This document shows, one piece after another, positions 1-8,527 of a stretch of 39,115 nucleotides of DNA (its first letter is position 1; every line of letters begins with the position of its first letter). This stretch comes from an uncultured Clostridia bacterium (GTDB taxonomy: Bacteria; Bacillota; Clostridia; Oscillospirales; Acutalibacteraceae). The position numbers and the translations under genes were made by a program. The stretch covers positions 1 to 39,115 of the forward strand of contig CALWIU010000079.1 in assembly GCA_944380845.1 (NCBI GenBank), given 5' to 3'. The notes beneath the pieces are model-generated. The model did not search any database. It was not told where the DNA came from and was given only the letters and a program-made list of their open reading frames with translations.

Positions 1-1771
1 AATCATGACCGGTCGCGGGAATGGGTTTTTCTTCGATATGCGTAGGATCATTTTTACAAATCCGACGCTCCAGACCTTCTTGCTCACAGGTCGGAAGAAC
101 GATGGTCAGCCAGTCGCCCCAGTCGTGACCCGTTGCCGGGATGACTTCCTGCGCCACAAGGATTTCACCGCAGACCGAACATTTGACGCCGTCGGTCAAG
201 CCGGTTTCGGTGCAGGTAGCCGCCTTGCCGGGAATGGTCTCTTCCGTATGCGGGAGTTTTTCCAGAACTTTGGTTTCTCTGCTCAGTTCCTCACCGCAAA
301 CGGTGCAGTCAACAACTTCATCATACGAACCTTCGGCGCTGCAGGTCGCCGCCGTTTCGTTTTCTCTGACAGGCTCGCCGGGGGTGTGACCCAGTTTATT
401 GATGGTTTCTCCCTTGGCAAGCTCTTCACCGCAGACTGCGCATACTACATCGCCGGTATATCCGTCTTCCGTACAGGTCGCGGGTTTCGCATTGATCGTT
501 GTTTCGGTATGCGGGAGCTTTTCGATCGTCTTGGTTTCTCTGCTCAGTTCCTCGCCGCAGACAGTGCAGGAAACGACCTCATCATATGAACCTTCAGCGC
601 TGCAAGTCGCTGCGGTTTCATTCTCTCTGACAGGCTCGCCGGGGGTATGCGGCACCACAGGCGTTGTTTCCTGTGCCTGCAAAACAGCACCGCAGACAGA
701 GCAGTGACTTCCATCTGTCAGACCGGTTTCGGTGCAGGTCGCCTCTTTCCCCGGATCTGTAACCGGAATATGTGCTTCCGCAGTATAAACCGCATTGACG
801 GTTTTATTCTGCGCGCCGCTGGTCAGGTTCTGATAATAACCGTTCCATTTATCAAATGTATAGTGATTTTGCGCGTCGTACGCTTTGACCGGATCGGCAG
901 GCGGTGTCGCACTGCTGCCGTAATTCACAGTCTGGGTTTTTAATACAGTGCCGTCTTCATCCAGAAAACTGACAGCATAATCAAAGGTTCGGATCGTAAC
1001 GGTTTTGGACGCAGAAGCGCTTCCGCTCGTTGCCTTGACAGTTACGGTATAATCATTCGCCGCATTGGAAGTTGAGGTAACGCTCAACTGACCGGAGCTT
1101 GCGTTCATGGAAACCTTTGTGTTATTTACGCTCCATGTGGGGTTCTGATACCAGTTTACACCGTACTGATCTTTTACAACTGCGGAATAGGTGCTGCTTG
1201 TACTGGTGCCGTTGGTCGGAACCGTGATGGAACTGCTGCCGCTGATGGATCCTACCGATGCAACATGCGGATAGTTGCTGCTCGCAACCGTTACCGTATC
1301 GGTAAATTCTCCTGCACTACCAAATGCACCGCCGTGGTTCCAGCTACCGCTTCCAACTTCTTTTCTGTTGGAAGAAGAAGAACCAACATACAAATACATT
1401 GTATATTCGATTTGTCTCGGCCAGGAAAACTCATAATTAAAAGTTACTTGATAAGGAAATCCTGATACCGTACCGGTATATTCAGCAGTAGTGTCATTAG
1501 AATATATCGCACCGCTTTCAATCGAGCTGGCAGACATAATAACCTTGCTGGAAGAAGATCCTGTCCCATTGTTTGACTTATAATAAAGAGTTAAAGTAAC
1601 ATTTTTTATCAAACATCCATTGGAGACATCAAGAAAAACGCGATAATTATAACTTCCAGCCGTTGCTGCGTCCGCTTTGACAGGCAATGCAAGTATCAGA
1701 CTTGAAAAGCACAAGACAAAAGCAAGGAAAACGCTCAACATACGCCTAGCGTTATGTTTTACCTTTGACAT
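1..1771 (-). CDS. Secreted surface protein with Ig-like region and Cys-x-x-Cys-Gly repeats (3' end outside window)
   Basis: Partial gene running off the left edge; 590 codons are visible with no stop. ATG at 1771 has an AGAGGAAT ribosome binding site about 6 bp upstream. Residues 1-35 form a signal peptide: basic MSKVKHNARR, a hydrophobic core, and a likely cleavage after KADA. A Ser/Thr/Asn-rich beta region follows, with an Ig-like stretch (VTVKATSGSASASKTVTI). Then comes an InlB/MucBP-like segment (SFLDEDGTVLKTQTVNYG) with a trailing DKWNG. After that are repeats of about 45 residues built on ATCTExG...C(S/T)VCGxxL...PH. Two of these are nearly identical at DNA level. No sorting signal is seen because the C-terminus is missing. 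Family knowledge: such ribbon-like repeats occur in many clostridial exported proteins without a defined role. Function is unknown; adhesion or wall-associated scaffolding is a guess. Confidence 0.85.
   Translation of the reverse strand, partial: MSKVKHNARRMLSVFLAFVLCFSSLILALPVKADAATAGSYNYRVFLDVSNGCLIKNVTLTLYYKSNNGTGSSSSKVIMSASSIESGAIYSNDTTAEYTGTVSGFPYQVTFNYEFSWPRQIEYTMYLYVGSSSSNRKEVGSGSWNHGGAFGSAGEFTDTVTVASSNYPHVASVGSISGSSSITVPTNGTSTSSTYSAVVKDQYGVNWYQNPTWSVNNTKVSMNASSGQLSVTSTSNAANDYTVTVKATSGSASASKTVTIRTFDYAVSFLDEDGTVLKTQTVNYGSSATPPADPVKAYDAQNHYTFDKWNGYYQNLTSGAQNKTVNAVYTAEAHIPVTDPGKEATCTETGLTDGSHCSVCGAVLQAQETTPVVPHTPGEPVRENETAATCSAEGSYDEVVSCTVCGEELSRETKTIEKLPHTETTINAKPATCTEDGYTGDVVCAVCGEELAKGETINKLGHTPGEPVRENETAATCSAEGSYDEVVDCTVCGEELSRETKVLEKLPHTEETIPGKAATCTETGLTDGVKCSVCGEILVAQEVIPATGHDWGDWLTIVLPTCEQEGLERRICKNDPTHIEEKPIPATGHD
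246..388 (-). repeat. Direct repeat copy 2 inside the surface protein gene
   Basis: About 143 bp encoding HTPGEPVRENETAATCSAEG followed by SYDEVV, CTVCGEELSRETK and KLPHTE. It closely matches 507-649 in the same frame and orientation, with mostly synonymous or single-residue differences. This suggests recent tandem-type duplication of a repeat module within the gene. Confidence 0.8.
507..649 (-). repeat. Direct repeat copy 1 inside the surface protein gene
   Basis: Partner of 246-388, offset by 261 bp. The intervening module (ETTINAKPATCTEDGYTGD, then VVCAVCGEELAKGE) is a diverged version of the same Cys-x-x-Cys unit. The array is therefore an alternation of two repeat subtypes. Confidence 0.8.
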
Positions 1772-1874
1772 TATCATTCCTCTTTTCTTAGAATTTTCGA
1801 CAACAGACGCCTTTTGTGCAACTTGTTTTCATCGGATTTATAACAGGCGCCGCATTGTTCAATATAGCTTAATT

Positions 1875-1903
1875 ATTATATAACAATACAACAAATTCGT
1901 CAA
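1875..1903 (-). promoter_or_regulatory. Sigma-A promoter of the surface protein gene
   Basis: On the minus strand, -35 TTGACG (1898-1903), a 17-bp spacer and -10 TATAAT (1875-1880). The predicted start lies near 1868, giving an untranslated leader of about 95 nt. The rest of 1904-2031 shows only a weak CTTGTT/AACAAG inverted repeat near 1969-1986 and no gene. Confidence 0.75.
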
Positions 1904-2031
1904 CATAAAACAGGAAAATTGGCAAAACTTTTCCCGATCGATGCCATCTGTTGCTCCGCTCGGGAAGGGCTTGTTGTGAAAAACAAGGATTCCGCATACA
2001 ACCGGCAGGAACAAGCACATACTTTCCGTAC

Positions 2032-2070
2032 AAAAAAAGACCTTGCAGGATTTCTCCTGCAAGGTCTTTT
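2032..2070 (-). terminator. Intrinsic terminator of ppdK
   Basis: Perfect stem of 14 bp (AAGACCTTGCAGGA with TCCTGCAAGGTCTT) and a 4-nt loop. On the minus strand it is followed by a run of seven Ts. It lies 80 bp past the ppdK stop. Confidence 0.9.
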
Positions 2071-2149
2071 ACAGATCGCAGTTTATGCTGCCGACTGTTC
2101 ATTCGGATCCATTTTCTGCGCTTGCGTACGGCTTGTCCGCTGCAAAAAC

Positions 2150-4783
2150 TTATTTGCGCGGATTTTTGATCGCGGCCTGAGCAGCAGCCAGACGGGCGAT
2201 CGGCACACGGAAGGGAGAGCAGGAAACATAGTCAAGACCGATGTTGTGGCAAAATTCCACAGAAACAGGGTCGCCGCCGTGCTCACCGCAGATACCGCAG
2301 TGCAGGTCAGGACGGGTCTTTTTGCCCAACTCAACAGCCATTTCCATGAGCTTGCCAACGCCGGACTGATCGAGTTTGGCGAAGGGATCGTTCTCATAGA
2401 TCTTGTGCTCGTAATAAGCATCCAGGAACTTACCGGCATCGTCACGGCTGAAGCCGAAGGTCATCTGGGTCAGATCGTTGGTGCCGAAGCAGAAGAACTC
2501 TGCCTCTTTCGCAATCTGATCAGCGGTAAGAGCAGCTCTGGGGATCTCGATCATCGTACCGACTTCGTATTTCAGATCGACACCGGCAGCGGCAATCTCT
2601 TTGTCTGCCGTCGCAACAACGACATCTTTAACGAATTTCAGCTCTTTGACTTCGCCGACCAGCGGAATCATGATCTCGGGAGCAATGTTCCAGTCGGGAT
2701 GTTTTTTCTTAACATTGATCGCAGCGCGGATAACAGCGGAGGTCTGCATTTCTGCGATTTCAGGATAGGTGACAGTCAGACGGCAGCCACGGTGACCCAT
2801 CATCGGGTTGAACTCATGCAAAGAAGCAATGATGTTCTTGATGGCGGCAACGGACTTGCCCTGTGCCTTTGCCAGCGCTTCGATATCGGCTTCCTCGGTG
2901 GGAACAAACTCATGAAGCGGCGGGTCAAGGAAACGAATGGTAACCGGGTTGCCTTCGAGCGCTTCATACAGCGCCTCAAAGTCGCCCTGCTGATAAGGCA
3001 TGATTTTGGCCAGAGCGGCAACGCGCTCTTCTTTGGTGTCTGAGCAAATCATTTCACGGAATGCGGCAATACGCTCAGACTCAAAGAACATATGCTCGGT
3101 ACGGCAAAGACCGATGCCTTCGGCGCCCAGCTCGCGGGCTTTCTTCGCGTCAGCAGGCGTATCGGCATTGGTACGAACCTGAAGGGTTCTGTATTTGTCA
3201 GCCCACTCCATGATTCTGCCGAACTCGCCGGCGATCTCTGCATCAACAGAGGGGATAATGCCGTCATAGATGTTACCGGTGGAACCATCGATGGAGATAT
3301 AGTCGCCCTCGTGATAGGTCTTGCCGGCCAATTCAAACTGTTTGTTTTCCTCGTCCATCTTGATGTCGCCGCAGCCGGAAACACAGCAGATGCCCATGCC
3401 GCGGGCAACAACTGCCGCGTGAGAAGTCATACCGCCGCGAACGGTCAGGATGCCCTGAGCAGCCTTCATGCCGGAGATATCTTCGGGAGAGGTTTCAAGA
3501 CGAACCAGAATCACTTTTTCGCCGCGCTCATCCCACTCGATCGCGTCTTCGGCGTTGAAAACAACTTTACCGCAGGCAGCGCCGGGGGAAGCACCGAGAC
3601 CCTTGCCAGCCGGAGTAGCCGCTTTCAGAGCAGCTGCATCAAACTGCGGATGAAGCAGGGTGTCAAGGTTTCTGGGATCGATCATGGCGACAGCCTTTTT
3701 CTCATCGATCATGCCTTCGTCCACAAGGTCGCAGGCGATCTTCAAAGCGGCTTTCGCGGTTCTCTTACCATTTCTGGTCTGAAGCATATAGAGTTTGCCG
3801 GACTCAACGGTGAACTCCATATCCTGCATATCTCTGTAATGGTCTTCCAAAATGGCGCAGACCTTCACGAACTGCTGATAGGCCTCGGGGAATTTTTCTG
3901 CCATTTCGGCGATGGGCATCGGGGTACGGATACCGGCAACGACATCTTCGCCCTGTGCGTTCACAAGGAATTCGCCCATCAGGCCTTTTTCGCCGGTAGC
4001 GGGATCACGGGTGAAGGCAACGCCGGTGCCACAGTCATTACCCATGTTGCCAAACGCCATCATCTGAACATTGACGGCAGTGCCCCATGAATAAGGAATA
4101 TCATTGTCGCGGCGATATACATTGGCGCGGGGGTTGTCCCATGAGCGGAAAACCGCTTCGATCGCGCCCATGAGCTGCTCGTTGGGATCGGTCGGGAAAT
4201 CAACGCCGATCTTTGATTTGTACTCTGCTTTGAACTGAGCGGCAAGCTCTTTGAGGTCATCGGCGGTCAGATCGATATCCTGTGCAACGCCTCTGGCTTC
4301 TTTCATTTTATCAATGAGCTGCTCGAAGTACTTTTTGCCGACTTCCATAACAACATCGGAATACATCTGGATGAATCTTCTGTAGCAGTCCCAGGCCCAG
4401 CGGGGGTTGTTGGACTTTTTCGCCATGACTTCGACAACATCCTCGTTCAAACCAAGGTTCAGGATGGTGTCCATCATGCCGGGCATGGACGCTCTGGCGC
4501 CGGAACGAACGGAAACAAGAAGCGGATTTTCGATATCGCCGAACTTTTTGCCGGTGATTTCTTCCATCTTCGTGATATACTCCATGATCTGCGCCTGGAT
4601 CTCGCTGTTGATCTTTCTGCCGTCCTCATAATACTGGGTGCAGGCTTCCGTGGTGATTGTAAAGCCCTGGGGCACAGGAAGACCGATTTTGGTCATTTCC
4701 GCAAGGTTTGCGCCCTTACCGCCGAGCAGCTCGCGCATATTCGCATCGCCCTCGGAGAACAAATAAATGTACTTTTTGCTCAT
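2150..4783 (-). CDS. ppdK: Pyruvate, phosphate dikinase
   Basis: Interconverts pyruvate + ATP + Pi and PEP + AMP + PPi. In anaerobic Clostridia it usually serves PPi-linked glycolysis or gluconeogenesis in the cytoplasm. The 877-residue length is normal for bacterial PPDK. Visible parts are the N-terminal ATP-grasp domain starting GGKGANLAEM, the phosphorylatable His455 in GGMTSHAAVVARGMG, and the C-terminal PEP/pyruvate barrel with catalytic Cys832 in CGEHGGDP. The His number matches the well-studied Clostridium symbiosum enzyme. I chose ATG at 4783 because GGAGG ends 7 bp before it; an in-frame TTG at 4786 is less likely. It is monocistronic, with its own promoter and terminator. No PPDK regulatory protein gene is seen nearby. 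Confidence 0.97.
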   Translation of the reverse strand: MSKKYIYLFSEGDANMRELLGGKGANLAEMTKIGLPVPQGFTITTEACTQYYEDGRKINSEIQAQIMEYITKMEEITGKKFGDIENPLLVSVRSGARASMPGMMDTILNLGLNEDVVEVMAKKSNNPRWAWDCYRRFIQMYSDVVMEVGKKYFEQLIDKMKEARGVAQDIDLTADDLKELAAQFKAEYKSKIGVDFPTDPNEQLMGAIEAVFRSWDNPRANVYRRDNDIPYSWGTAVNVQMMAFGNMGNDCGTGVAFTRDPATGEKGLMGEFLVNAQGEDVVAGIRTPMPIAEMAEKFPEAYQQFVKVCAILEDHYRDMQDMEFTVESGKLYMLQTRNGKRTAKAALKIACDLVDEGMIDEKKAVAMIDPRNLDTLLHPQFDAAALKAATPAGKGLGASPGAACGKVVFNAEDAIEWDERGEKVILVRLETSPEDISGMKAAQGILTVRGGMTSHAAVVARGMGICCVSGCGDIKMDEENKQFELAGKTYHEGDYISIDGSTGNIYDGIIPSVDAEIAGEFGRIMEWADKYRTLQVRTNADTPADAKKARELGAEGIGLCRTEHMFFESERIAAFREMICSDTKEERVAALAKIMPYQQGDFEALYEALEGNPVTIRFLDPPLHEFVPTEEADIEALAKAQGKSVAAIKNIIASLHEFNPMMGHRGCRLTVTYPEIAEMQTSAVIRAAINVKKKHPDWNIAPEIMIPLVGEVKELKFVKDVVVATADKEIAAAGVDLKYEVGTMIEIPRAALTADQIAKEAEFFCFGTNDLTQMTFGFSRDDAGKFLDAYYEHKIYENDPFAKLDQSGVGKLMEMAVELGKKTRPDLHCGICGEHGGDPVSVEFCHNIGLDYVSCSPFRVPIARLAAAQAAIKNPRK

Positions 4784-4859
4784 CAAATTGCCTCCATCAA
4801 TTAAATTCAGTCAGTAGCCGCCCTGCTGTGAAAAAAGCAGTCGGCATACACTGTAAAAT

Positions 4860-4865
4860 ATTATA
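4860..4865 (-). promoter_or_regulatory. Extended -10 promoter element of ppdK
   Basis: Minus-strand TGTTATAAT contains a perfect -10 (TATAAT) with the TGn extension. The -35 position 17 bp upstream (TGGTAA) is poor, which is typical for extended -10 promoters. The leader to the ppdK start is about 70 nt. Confidence 0.6.
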
Positions 4866-4956
4866 ACACAGCATACCGGGAATTACCATACCTTTTTACT
4901 ATAAAATGCCAAAAATTATCCCCTGCTTTTTTGTGCAAATTCAAAAATTTTATCTT

Positions 4957-6750
4957 TTATTCGGCACTTTCTTCGTCGCTTTGCCCTTTTTCGGCAGGTG
5001 AAAAGGCGCGCAGTTTTTCGTTAAGACTGTGCATGGTATCTTCATCGACCTTGACGATCCGGCGATCATAGGTCAAAAGGCCGTTTACCTCAAATTCCAC
5101 ATCGGAAACCTGTGTATAAACGCAAGCCGCCAGCCCCTTCGGCACAAGGGGGATGATCTGTTTTTCATAGAGCTTTTTGACGGCGGCGGTCAGCTTGTCT
5201 TTGGACGGGAACATCATATATCCGAAACTCTTGTTTTTGTTCCAGACATGGCCGTCAATGATCTGGGAATAGCCTCCGAATTCACTGAGCACAAAGGGGC
5301 GCTTTTCGTCGCGCTTCGGCAGGGTGACCGGCAGGATATACCGATGAATGCTGACAAAATCAGGTCCGCCCTGGTCGTGCCATCCGCTGGCATGATCCAC
5401 AAACCGCGTGGGATCTTTCTGCTTGACTGCCTTGCCGATCGAGAGCGCGTCAAATTGCCCCCAGCCCTCGTTGAAAGGAACCCAGCAGCAGATGGAAACG
5501 CAGTTATAAAGCGAATCGATCATCTCGAACAACTCTTTTTTGAAGCGCTCGCGCTGGGCGGCATCATCGCGTTTAAACCATTTATAATGAGAATCGGACA
5601 GCTTGCGGATATTCAGATTCGGCAGAACGCCGACAAAAAAGGTGCTGACATAATCCCCGCCGCTGACCATATCCTGCCAGACCAGCATACCCAGCCGGTC
5701 GCAATGATAGTACCAGCGCGCCGGCTCCACTTTAATATGTTTTCTAAGCATATTGAAGCCCATGGATTTCATTTTTTCAATATCATAAATCATGGCTTCG
5801 TCGCTGGGAGGAGTCAAGCCGCTGTCGCACCAGTACCCCTGATCGAGCAGACCGGTCTGGAAATAGGGTTTCCCGTTCAGGCAAAGGCGCAAAATTCCCT
5901 GTTCATCGGGCGCAATGGAAAATTCCCGCATTCCAAAATAGGAAAGCACGGCGTCCGCCGGGTGATCGTCCTCTGTCAAAAACAGCAGAAGCGAATACAA
6001 ATAGGGGTCTTCCGGCGACCAGAGACGAGGGGAAGCAATCGGAATTGCTGTTTCGCCGACAATTTCTTTTTCCGCCAACGGTTTTTCGTTTTCGTCGCAG
6101 ACCACGGCGCGCAGGCGGCAGCCTTCGGGAACATCCGCCTGCAAAATGACCGAATGATTCTTCACATCCGGTGTGATTTTGATCTTGTCCAGATATTTTT
6201 GGCCTACCGGTTCCAGCCAGACGGTCTGCCAGATCCCGGAGGTTGCGGTATACCAGAAACCATGGGATTCGCTGGCCTGTTTGCCGCGCTGCTGGCCGCC
6301 CTGATCGGTGGGATCAGTGACTTTCACCGCCAGCTCGTTTTCCTTTTTCGATAAAAGCTCGGTAATATCAAAAGTAAACGGATTGTACCCGCCGCGGTGC
6401 TCGCCCGCTTTTTTGCCATTGACAAAAACTTCGCATTCATCGTCTACCGCGCCGAAATGCAAAAGCACGCGTCTGCCGTCCCAATCCTCGGGAACCGTGA
6501 AGTATCTGCGGTACCACAGCGTTTCATCCGGCTGCAAATGGCGCTGCACGCCGGACAGTTTGCTTTCCAGCGCAAAGGGAACCAGAATCTTACCGTCAAA
6601 CCCCTGAGGCTGTTCGCCTGTTTTGCAGACGGCATAGTCATATTCGCCGTTCAGATTCAGCCAGTCCCTGCGCACAAACTGCGGCCGGGGATACTCCGGC
6701 AGGGGCACTTTGCCGACCTTTTCGGCAAAGCGGCAACTGATCGTTTCCAT
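4957..6750 (-). CDS. Glycoside hydrolase family 2 (beta-galactosidase/beta-glucuronidase-like), cytoplasmic
   Basis: About 597 residues with GH2 architecture. There is an N-terminal jelly-roll sugar-binding domain (WYRRYFTVPEDWDGRRVLLH, then FGAVDDECEVFVNGKKAGEH), a central Ig-like domain, and a C-terminal TIM barrel. The general acid is Glu428 in PFNEGWGQFD and the likely nucleophile is Glu490 in LSEFGG. No signal peptide is present, so the substrate is probably an imported small glycoside. Substrate specificity cannot be read from sequence. ATG 6750 has GGAG 10 bp upstream. GTG at 6759, three codons earlier, is an alternative served by another GGAG 7 bp before it. It follows the DUF1292 gene closely and is probably co-transcribed. 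No terminator hairpin is evident after its stop. Confidence 0.9.
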   Translation of the reverse strand: METISCRFAEKVGKVPLPEYPRPQFVRRDWLNLNGEYDYAVCKTGEQPQGFDGKILVPFALESKLSGVQRHLQPDETLWYRRYFTVPEDWDGRRVLLHFGAVDDECEVFVNGKKAGEHRGGYNPFTFDITELLSKKENELAVKVTDPTDQGGQQRGKQASESHGFWYTATSGIWQTVWLEPVGQKYLDKIKITPDVKNHSVILQADVPEGCRLRAVVCDENEKPLAEKEIVGETAIPIASPRLWSPEDPYLYSLLLFLTEDDHPADAVLSYFGMREFSIAPDEQGILRLCLNGKPYFQTGLLDQGYWCDSGLTPPSDEAMIYDIEKMKSMGFNMLRKHIKVEPARWYYHCDRLGMLVWQDMVSGGDYVSTFFVGVLPNLNIRKLSDSHYKWFKRDDAAQRERFKKELFEMIDSLYNCVSICCWVPFNEGWGQFDALSIGKAVKQKDPTRFVDHASGWHDQGGPDFVSIHRYILPVTLPKRDEKRPFVLSEFGGYSQIIDGHVWNKNKSFGYMMFPSKDKLTAAVKKLYEKQIIPLVPKGLAACVYTQVSDVEFEVNGLLTYDRRIVKVDEDTMHSLNEKLRAFSPAEKGQSDEESAE

Positions 6751-6771
6751 CTCACGCACTCTCCTTCTCCA

Positions 6772-7080
6772 TCAATCTAAAAAATGATATACATCCCGGT
6801 TCAGCTCTTTGAATTTTTCAAAAACCCGGTTCATCAATGCTTCATCCTCGACCGGAACATACAATTCGCTTGCCGGATCGGTCGGGTCGTCCTCAATACC
6901 GACGATCAGAACCTCTTCGGAATCGGGTTCGTCACAGGGAAAAAGCACCGCAAATTCCCTGCCTTCCAAATCCACCACATCTAAAAGCTCAAAAGGCACG
7001 ACCGTACCCTCGTTGTCGGTCAATTCGATGATATCGTCCAAAACATCGCGGATCGCGTCGTCCCGCTGCTCTTTTTTCAT
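6772..7080 (-). CDS. Small acidic DUF1292 protein
   Basis: 102 residues, strongly acidic, matching the DUF1292 (YrzB-like) family found across Firmicutes, whose function is unknown. The core is EGTVVPFELLDVVDLEGREF, then AVLFP and SEEVLIVGIEDD. ATG 7080 follows AAAGGGG by about 10 bp. Upstream in-frame codons would read through the promoter. Its stop is 21 bp before the GH2 ATG, so the two form a likely operon. In many Firmicutes DUF1292 genes sit elsewhere (near alaS/ruvX), so the pairing with a glycosidase is unusual. Confidence 0.88.
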   Translation of the reverse strand: MKKEQRDDAIRDVLDDIIELTDNEGTVVPFELLDVVDLEGREFAVLFPCDEPDSEEVLIVGIEDDPTDPASELYVPVEDEALMNRVFEKFKELNRDVYHFLD

Positions 7081-7120
7081 AAGAAAAACACCCCTTTGCA
7101 TCTTTTTGATCCTATTGGTA

Positions 7121-7149
7121 AGTATAACAAAACAGTGTATAAATTGCAA
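7121..7149 (-). promoter_or_regulatory. Sigma-A promoter of the DUF1292-GH2 operon
   Basis: Minus strand: -35 TTGCAA (7144-7149), a 17-bp spacer, -10 TATACT (7121-7126). It is divergent from the hflX promoter, whose -35 lies about 40 bp away. Confidence 0.7.
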
Positions 7150-7187
7150 TCGATTCCCGCGGAAAAAGTTTTTCCCGGCATCCCGGC

Positions 7188-7216
7188 TTGACAAGCCCGG
7201 GGTTTTCGATTACTAT
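7188..7216 (+). promoter_or_regulatory. Sigma-A promoter of hflX
   Basis: TTGACA (7188-7193), a 17-bp spacer, TACTAT (7211-7216). The start near 7223 leaves a 25-nt leader carrying GGAGG at 7234-7238. It rules out translation starts upstream of 7223. Confidence 0.8.
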
Positions 7217-7247
7217 ATTTTCGGATCGTACCCGGAGGAAAAGTGCC

Positions 7248-8501
7248 ATGACCGAAATCATAAGCGACAGCGCGCCCGAACGAGCCATCCTGTTCAGCGT
7301 GGACGACGGCAGTTTTGACAACGAAGCGTCCATGGAAGAACTGCGGCGGCTGGCGGAAAGCGCGGGAGCAACCGTTTTTTGTGAAAGCATACAGAAAAAA
7401 GATAAGCCCGACGCGGCGATTTATGCCGGCGCAGGAAAAATAGAGGAATTAAGAAGCCTCTGTGAAAACAACGCAATCGACCTGTTGATTGCGGACTGCG
7501 AATTGACGCCGACCCAGCAGCGGAATCTGGAAAACGCGCTCGACACGCGCGTGATCGACCGTACCACGCTGATTCTGGATATCTTTGCCAAGAGTGCAAA
7601 GACGAATGAAGGCAAGATCCAGGTCGAGCTGGCGCAGCTGCAATACCTGCTGCCCAGACTTGCCGGCAGAGGCAAGGCGCTTTCGCGGTTAGGCGGCGGC
7701 ATCGGCACCAGAGGCCCCGGTGAAACCAAGCTGGAAACCGACCGGCGACATATCCGCAGACGCATTCACAATCTGGAAGAAGCCCTGAAAAAGACCGAAA
7801 GACAGCGGCTGCTGCGCCGCACCCGGCGCAAAAAGACCGGCGTTTTGACCGCCGCCATCGTCGGATATACCAACGCCGGAAAATCAACGCTGCTTAACGC
7901 GCTGACTGGGGCGGGCGTGCTGGCGCAGGACCGGCTTTTTGCAACGCTGGATCCCACCTCGCGCGCGCTGAAACTGCCGGACGGGCGTTCGGTAATGCTG
8001 ATCGATACGGTTGGGTTTGTTTCCCGCCTGCCGCATACGCTGGTGGACGCCTTTCATTCCACTTTGGAGGAAGCCGCCGCCGCAGACCTTTTGATCAATG
8101 TCTGCGATGCGTCCGACCCGCGTCTGGACAGGCAGCTTGCCGTCACCAAAGAAGTGATGGAACAGCTGGGCGCCGGATCGACCCCGATGGTCACGGTTTT
8201 AAACAAATGCGACATCTGCCGTGAACCTTTTCTTCTGCCGTTCAGCCGGCGGACGGTTCGCATCTCGGCTAAAACCGGCGAAGGCCTGCGCGAGCTGCTG
8301 CAAACCGTTGCCGACACCCTTCCCGATACGGTGCGGCGGATCCATCTGCGGGTCCCCTACAGCGAAGCGGGAAAAGCGGCGGAAATACGGCGGTTCGGCT
8401 TGGTGGAAAACGAAGCGTATGAGGAAGACGGCATTCATCTGACGGCACGGTTAGACCTTGCCCTTCTTGCCCATTACCAAAAATACAGGATCCCGGAATA
8501 A
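7248..8501 (+). CDS. hflX: GTPase HflX
   Basis: 417 residues. Ribosome-associated GTPase of the Obg-HflX superfamily; family members split or rescue stalled 70S ribosomes. The N-terminal HflX domain contains AAIYAGAGKIEEL and the conserved linker SRLGGGIGTRGPGETKLETD. A coiled-coil arginine-rich stretch follows. The G domain has G1 GYTNAGKST (residue ~206), G3 DTVGF (~253), G4 NKCD (~319) and G5 ISAKTGEG. A short C-terminal domain ends the protein. ATG 7248 is 9 bp after GGAGG. A TTG at 7188 in the same frame overlaps the -35 box and is rejected. It probably shares a transcript with the gene 26 bp downstream. Confidence 0.97.
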   Translation: MTEIISDSAPERAILFSVDDGSFDNEASMEELRRLAESAGATVFCESIQKKDKPDAAIYAGAGKIEELRSLCENNAIDLLIADCELTPTQQRNLENALDTRVIDRTTLILDIFAKSAKTNEGKIQVELAQLQYLLPRLAGRGKALSRLGGGIGTRGPGETKLETDRRHIRRRIHNLEEALKKTERQRLLRRTRRKKTGVLTAAIVGYTNAGKSTLLNALTGAGVLAQDRLFATLDPTSRALKLPDGRSVMLIDTVGFVSRLPHTLVDAFHSTLEEAAAADLLINVCDASDPRLDRQLAVTKEVMEQLGAGSTPMVTVLNKCDICREPFLLPFSRRTVRISAKTGEGLRELLQTVADTLPDTVRRIHLRVPYSEAGKAAEIRRFGLVENEAYEEDGIHLTARLDLALLAHYQKYRIPE

Positions 8502-8527
8502 AATAGAGATATACGGAGGTTTTTATC

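Noticed and set aside
246-649. CRISPR-like repeats near the left edge
   Set aside because: The repeats are in-frame protein-coding modules of about 143 bp, not short repeats with unique spacers.
1919-4090. Two long plus-strand open frames opposite ppdK (1919-3043 and 3092-4090)
   Set aside because: They are exact antisense shadows of ppdK, have no ribosome binding sites and no recognisable protein motifs.
5029-6354. 441-codon plus-strand frame opposite the GH2 gene
   Set aside because: Antisense shadow; the minus strand carries all GH2 motifs and catalytic residues.
7188-7247. Upstream TTG start for hflX
   Set aside because: It coincides with the -35 box of a near-consensus promoter whose start point lies downstream of it.
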